A program made the translations under genes and the position numbers. Under the pieces are notes generated by a model, which worked only from the letters and a program-made list of their open reading frames with translations, was not told the origin of the DNA and did no database searches. 64,000 nucleotides of DNA from JACKDW01 sp964621785 (lineage in GTDB: Bacteria; Myxococcota_A; Polyangia; Nannocystales; Nannocystaceae): positions 1 through 64,000 of the forward strand of contig CAZUPD010000024.1 in the NCBI GenBank assembly GCA_964621785.1. Direction: 5' to 3'. Of this stretch, positions 60,744 through 64,000 are shown in pieces. How positions within the stretch are numbered: the first letter of the stretch is position 1; each line of letters begins with the position of its first letter.

Positions 60744-62846
60744 CTAGAAGCGAAAAAAGAGCCCTGGAGCTCGGCGCGTTTCGGTGGGTAGCGCGGGCGG
60801 GGACACTGTCATGGTCTCCGCTTGGTCGAGTCGCAGCAAAACGCCGAGTTGTCGGTCGATGGTCGTCGGTGGCAGGAAAAATTCGTGGGTCGTCTCGCCG
60901 TGTTGACGTGTCACAACCAGCCATGCGGACCGGTAGCTGGCATAGTCGAGGTGAAACCACTGGCTGGTCTGAACAACCGGTTCATGATGACCTGTCCGAA
61001 TAGACAGTGCTTCCCGAGCAGTTTGACGAACACGCCAGTTTGGATCTGCCGCGGCCACAGCTGCTAACGGGCCCACGGCCCCATCGCGCCGGCGATGTTT
61101 GATCCGGTATCGCAGCGCAAACGCGGCGTGGGCCCGAACACCGGCGGAAGGATCGTGGAGCAGAGCGAGTAGGAGCGGATCATCGGTCCCGCTGAGAAGT
61201 TGGGCAACGCATCCACGCAACTCGGCAGACGGATCGCCAGCGAGGTCCTCGAGAGTTTCTGCGGAGAGCTTACGGAGCTGTGCACCTCCGTCGCGTCCGC
61301 GGGCGAGGGCAAAACTGGCGAGACACCGATCACTCGGCGACAGACTGCGGTCACGGGCCCAGGCGGCGAGGCGCACAAAATTTGTGTATACAATGTGATT
61401 GTGCCGCGGCAAGTCCCCACGGGAGTTGGCCAGCGCGAGCAAGTGGCCGCGTACAGGGCCGGGGTGCTGACGGTGACCGATGCCTGCCATGGTGGCATCA
61501 AAGAGCCACACTGGGGACGCTTGCCCGAGGGTCCTCGCCGCGTCGAGGCGCGCGCGTGGTGGTGCTTGCAGTCGAGCAAGCCACGCTCTGCGATTGTTGA
61601 GCGAAGGTTGTTGTTGTTTGGCCGAGCTTCGCCAAGAGTCCATAGGTGCATCCTCGACTTCGGCGTGATCGAGATTGGCCAACAGGCGTTGGACTTCGAG
61701 GTCACTGCCGGGCTCGAGTCCGCGGCTCCGGGCAGCTTCGAGAACCTCGCGTGCCTGTTCTCCTTGTAACAGCAACGAAGTGAGCACATAGCTGTGCAGG
61801 TCCGATTCTTGGAGTCGTGCGGTAAGCTGTTCGAGAAGTTCCGGCGAGGGGTTGGGTCGTAGGCCGATTTTCTGGGCGAGGATCCTGCGCGAGAGTCCAC
61901 GGGGTGGATCGTCGAGGAACTCGAGCAGCGCGCGGTCGACTTCCTCACCTGGGAGCAGGACCAGCGCGTGCAACATGGTCTCACTGACATATGATTCATC
62001 CCCAGCTCGCAGCGCTCGCAGCAGTGCCGGAGCCGCTCGTGGGTCACGCATCAACCCGAGTGTCCGTCCAGCCTCGCGACGCACTTGCGGCGTCGGATCC
62101 TCGAGTTGGGTCACAACTGTCAACGCCCCGGACCCGGGGCCGAGGGTCCCCAACGTGCGTAGTGCTGTTTGACGGACATTCGGCACCCCGTCAGCGAGTT
62201 TTGCGACCACCTGGGCACGGACGCGTTCGAGGTCTGTATCTGAAAGCGATACTTCGGTCGCCAAGTCGACCGCCATCGTCCGGAGTTGCGGATCGGAGGC
62301 CTGCATCGCGCTAACCAAGAGATCGACATTACCGGGTTTCGGGTCGAGCAACAGCACCCGCAGGGCGTACATCCGCAAACTCGACGTCGCCCGGGGATTG
62401 CTCCACAACTCGAGCGCGCGTTCACTACAGGCGAGGAGTTCACGTTCACTGCAACGGATAAGGGCGTCTCGCTTGACGTGGTTGGCGGGGTCATCGAGTG
62501 CACGGACGATGATCGGTGCGACGAGAGCTGTTGCGTATGCATCTGTTTCGCGCAGCGCAGCCAACCGCAGACTATCCGAGGGGACAGAACCATCCTCGAG
62601 CGGCTCAAAAGCCTGTGCGATACGTTCGACCTCACTCGGCCACAGCGGCCAGCGGGTTTCGGACGCAGCAGGTTGGCTCGGTGAGCCGAAAATGACGGAG
62701 AGCAAGCACACGGCAGACGTGAGGCGCAACGCCCATGTCCGCCGCAGACGTCGGCGATTGTTGTCACTCGCCTCGTGGGTGTCGGCCTCGGCGTTTTTGC
62801 CGGGACGCACCTGACAAGTTGGATCAGAATCGATGCTGCTACACAT
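60744..62846 (-). CDS. Exported HEAT-repeat protein
   Basis: About 700 residues from ATG 62846; GTG 62885 is an alternative. A hydrophobic segment (ALRLTSAVCLLSVIFGSPSQ) after a basic N-region suggests export, though the n-region of about 40 residues is long. The body is HEAT-like helical repeats (ADGVPNVRQTALRTLGTLGP, DPTPQVRREAGRTLGLMRDP, DPSAGVRAHAAFALRYRI, DPNWRVRQTAREALSIRT). The last 80 residues are beta-rich (WFHLDYASYRSAWLVVTRQH). Likely a protein-binding scaffold. It is next to another HEAT protein on the same strand, 51 bp apart. Confidence 0.82.
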   Translation of the reverse strand: MCSSIDSDPTCQVRPGKNAEADTHEASDNNRRRLRRTWALRLTSAVCLLSVIFGSPSQPAASETRWPLWPSEVERIAQAFEPLEDGSVPSDSLRLAALRETDAYATALVAPIIVRALDDPANHVKRDALIRCSERELLACSERALELWSNPRATSSLRMYALRVLLLDPKPGNVDLLVSAMQASDPQLRTMAVDLATEVSLSDTDLERVRAQVVAKLADGVPNVRQTALRTLGTLGPGSGALTVVTQLEDPTPQVRREAGRTLGLMRDPRAAPALLRALRAGDESYVSETMLHALVLLPGEEVDRALLEFLDDPPRGLSRRILAQKIGLRPNPSPELLEQLTARLQESDLHSYVLTSLLLQGEQAREVLEAARSRGLEPGSDLEVQRLLANLDHAEVEDAPMDSWRSSAKQQQPSLNNRRAWLARLQAPPRARLDAARTLGQASPVWLFDATMAGIGHRQHPGPVRGHLLALANSRGDLPRHNHIVYTNFVRLAAWARDRSLSPSDRCLASFALARGRDGGAQLRKLSAETLEDLAGDPSAELRGCVAQLLSGTDDPLLLALLHDPSAGVRAHAAFALRYRIKHRRRDGAVGPLAAVAAADPNWRVRQTAREALSIRTGHHEPVVQTSQWFHLDYASYRSAWLVVTRQHGETTHEFFLPPTTIDRQLGVLLRLDQAETMTVSPPALPTETRRAPGLFFRF

Positions 62847-62897
62847 GTTTTGATCCCAGCGTCGGCACACGCGAACACATGACACGGTAGGGACGGC

Positions 62898-64000
62898 TCA
62901 TGGCTTTTTTGGCACCGTTTGTCCTGGCGCGAGCCGATCATCGCGTCCGAGGCGGATCCCGTCGAGCAGACTCTGGGCACGCGAGCGCTCGAGATCGTCG
63001 GAAGATTGCTTGATGACGTCCTCGAGCCAGGGTTCGACCTTGGCCCGAACATCTGGTGAGGTCGCCCGGATCTGTCCCATCGCCTGCAACACTTTCATCG
63101 TTAGTGGCTCGCTGGGCAGCAGGAGATCTACGCGTTCGTCCCCGCCGTCCGGGCGCAGGGTAAACGTCACGTGTTCGCACGTTTGCACCCGTTCCTCAGG
63201 CGTCGCCGTGTCGTACGCGTGCATGAGTGCGAGGTTGGACTGTTCGACTCCGGTGTACCCCAGTGCGTGGATGATGGCGCAGCGGAGCAAAAACGATGCG
63301 GACGGCAGGCGTTGTTCGAGGACCGGAACAACTTCGCGACCACCTCGCTGATCGATATGTTGAAACAGCGACCAGGCGGCGAGGCGCTGGGATCGCTCGC
63401 TGATCTTGCCGCCCTTGTTGTTGAGGATCTCGGTCAACAGCGGCACCAATTCCAACTTCTGGACATATCCTGTCGCATAGAGCAGACGCGGGTCGAGTGG
63501 CTTCCCGGTATCGAGATCGTGGCGAATCTCTTGGGACAGGGCTTTATAGACAGGTCTCCATTGGAGTCGCGACAGGGCGATGATCGCCTCGCGCCGGAAC
63601 CGGACATCCGGCGAGGTCATCGCAGCCGTCAGCGGATCGACCAGCGGACGCCGGCGTTTGGGGTGCACATCGGAAAACCGGCCCAACGCCCAGGCTCCCC
63701 AGATCCGGACCTCTCCCTTGCGTTTGAGCTGGGCGGTCAACACTGGAATCACTTCGGGGTCGCGGCGGATCGAAAGCTCGCCGATCGCCGTCAGACGCCG
63801 AGCTTCGCCCTCGGTATCAACCCCGCGCAGCGCACTGATGTGGCGACCGATCCGCGAGTGATAGGCGTCGAAGTTGTTGTTAGCGAAGTTGAAGATGAAG
63901 TAGGTCAGCCCACCGCACAGCAGCAGCAGCACCGGAAAACTGACAGACGAGCGTTGCAGGCTGGCCGCGGCACCTTCGATATCGGCTTCGCTGCGTTGGA
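62898..64000 (-). CDS. Membrane-anchored HEAT-repeat protein, N-terminus outside window
   Basis: Reading stays open from the stop at 62898 to base 64000, so the start lies beyond the window. Near residue 20 of the visible part there is one transmembrane helix (VLLLLCGGLTYFIFNFA). After it come HEAT-like repeats (VIPVLTAQLKRKGEVRIWGA, TSPDVRFRREAIIALSRLQW, KISERSQRLAAWSLFQHIDQ, SFLLRCAIIHALGYTGVEQS). Co-oriented with the HEAT protein at 60744; the two may form a complex. Confidence 0.8.
   Translation of the reverse strand, partial: QRSEADIEGAAASLQRSSVSFPVLLLLCGGLTYFIFNFANNNFDAYHSRIGRHISALRGVDTEGEARRLTAIGELSIRRDPEVIPVLTAQLKRKGEVRIWGAWALGRFSDVHPKRRRPLVDPLTAAMTSPDVRFRREAIIALSRLQWRPVYKALSQEIRHDLDTGKPLDPRLLYATGYVQKLELVPLLTEILNNKGGKISERSQRLAAWSLFQHIDQRGGREVVPVLEQRLPSASFLLRCAIIHALGYTGVEQSNLALMHAYDTATPEERVQTCEHVTFTLRPDGGDERVDLLLPSEPLTMKVLQAMGQIRATSPDVRAKVEPWLEDVIKQSSDDLERSRAQSLLDGIRLGRDDRLAPGQTVPKKP

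Overview
The window looks like a draft-assembly contig from a delta-proteobacterial predator/scavenger of the Nannocystaceae type (Myxococcota). I infer this from roughly 62% GC, from the many secreted lipoproteins with Ser/Thr/Asp/Glu-rich linkers after the lipobox (genes at 1, 9506, 17470, 21956, 25178, 28348, 34387, 34979, 36602), and from DUF1592/DUF1552, IgGFc-binding-like, MopE-repeat, carotenoid oxygenase and ECF-sigma genes. Two runs of N (22741-22840 and 56874-56883) are assembly gaps, each inside a gene. No rRNA, tRNA, CRISPR array, prophage or insertion sequence was seen.

Layout. 1-9.4 kb: end of a lipoprotein, a LysR regulator, and a tandem pair of about 1,300-residue TPR/DUF3857/transglutaminase-like proteins, the second with its catalytic triad lost. 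9.5-19.3 kb: IgGFc-binding-like lipoprotein, GST, NAD(P)-binding protein, a two-gene reverse transsulfuration operon (cystathionine beta-synthase, cystathionine gamma-lyase), zinc-ribbon membrane protein plus CPBP protease, and a MopE-repeat/thrombospondin-C-like lipoprotein. 19.4-29.3 kb: class C beta-lactamase-like hydrolase, LamG-like lipoprotein, P460-type cytochrome, EamA exporter, DUF1592-DUF1552 pair, DUF5648 lipoprotein. 29.5-34.1 kb: three-gene TonB-receptor operon. 34.4-47 kb: small cytochrome-like lipoprotein, Cys-rich lipoprotein, SixA, PI-PLC-like lipoprotein, DUF3237 protein, zinc-ribbon membrane protein, flavin amine oxidase, MATE exporter, carotenoid oxygenase, desaturase, RsbR-like STAS protein. 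47-53.5 kb: AraC regulator divergent from a three-gene operon made of an aminotransferase-GNAT-pseudoaminotransferase fusion, a C45/penicillin-acyltransferase-like Ntn hydrolase and a second class III aminotransferase; this is the best candidate for an undescribed biosynthetic pathway. 53.5-64 kb: amphi-Trp protein, VOC protein, RlmE, an isolated ribosomal protein L3 gene, TatD, Tgs1-like methyltransferase, two ECF sigma factors (one with a membrane partner), and two HEAT-repeat proteins.

The most unusual signal is not a gene. A short palindrome, TGYANNTRCA, occurs at 37 exact places by my reading, against about 2 expected from base composition. It lies in coding and non-coding DNA on both strands. 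In 23 of 30 coding occurrences it sits in the single reading phase that puts its four fixed A/T bases in wobble positions. An 18-bp extended version is found twice, identical. This looks like a HIP1-style genome-wide DNA signal (methylation, uptake, nucleoid or regulator site), and I know of no name for it.
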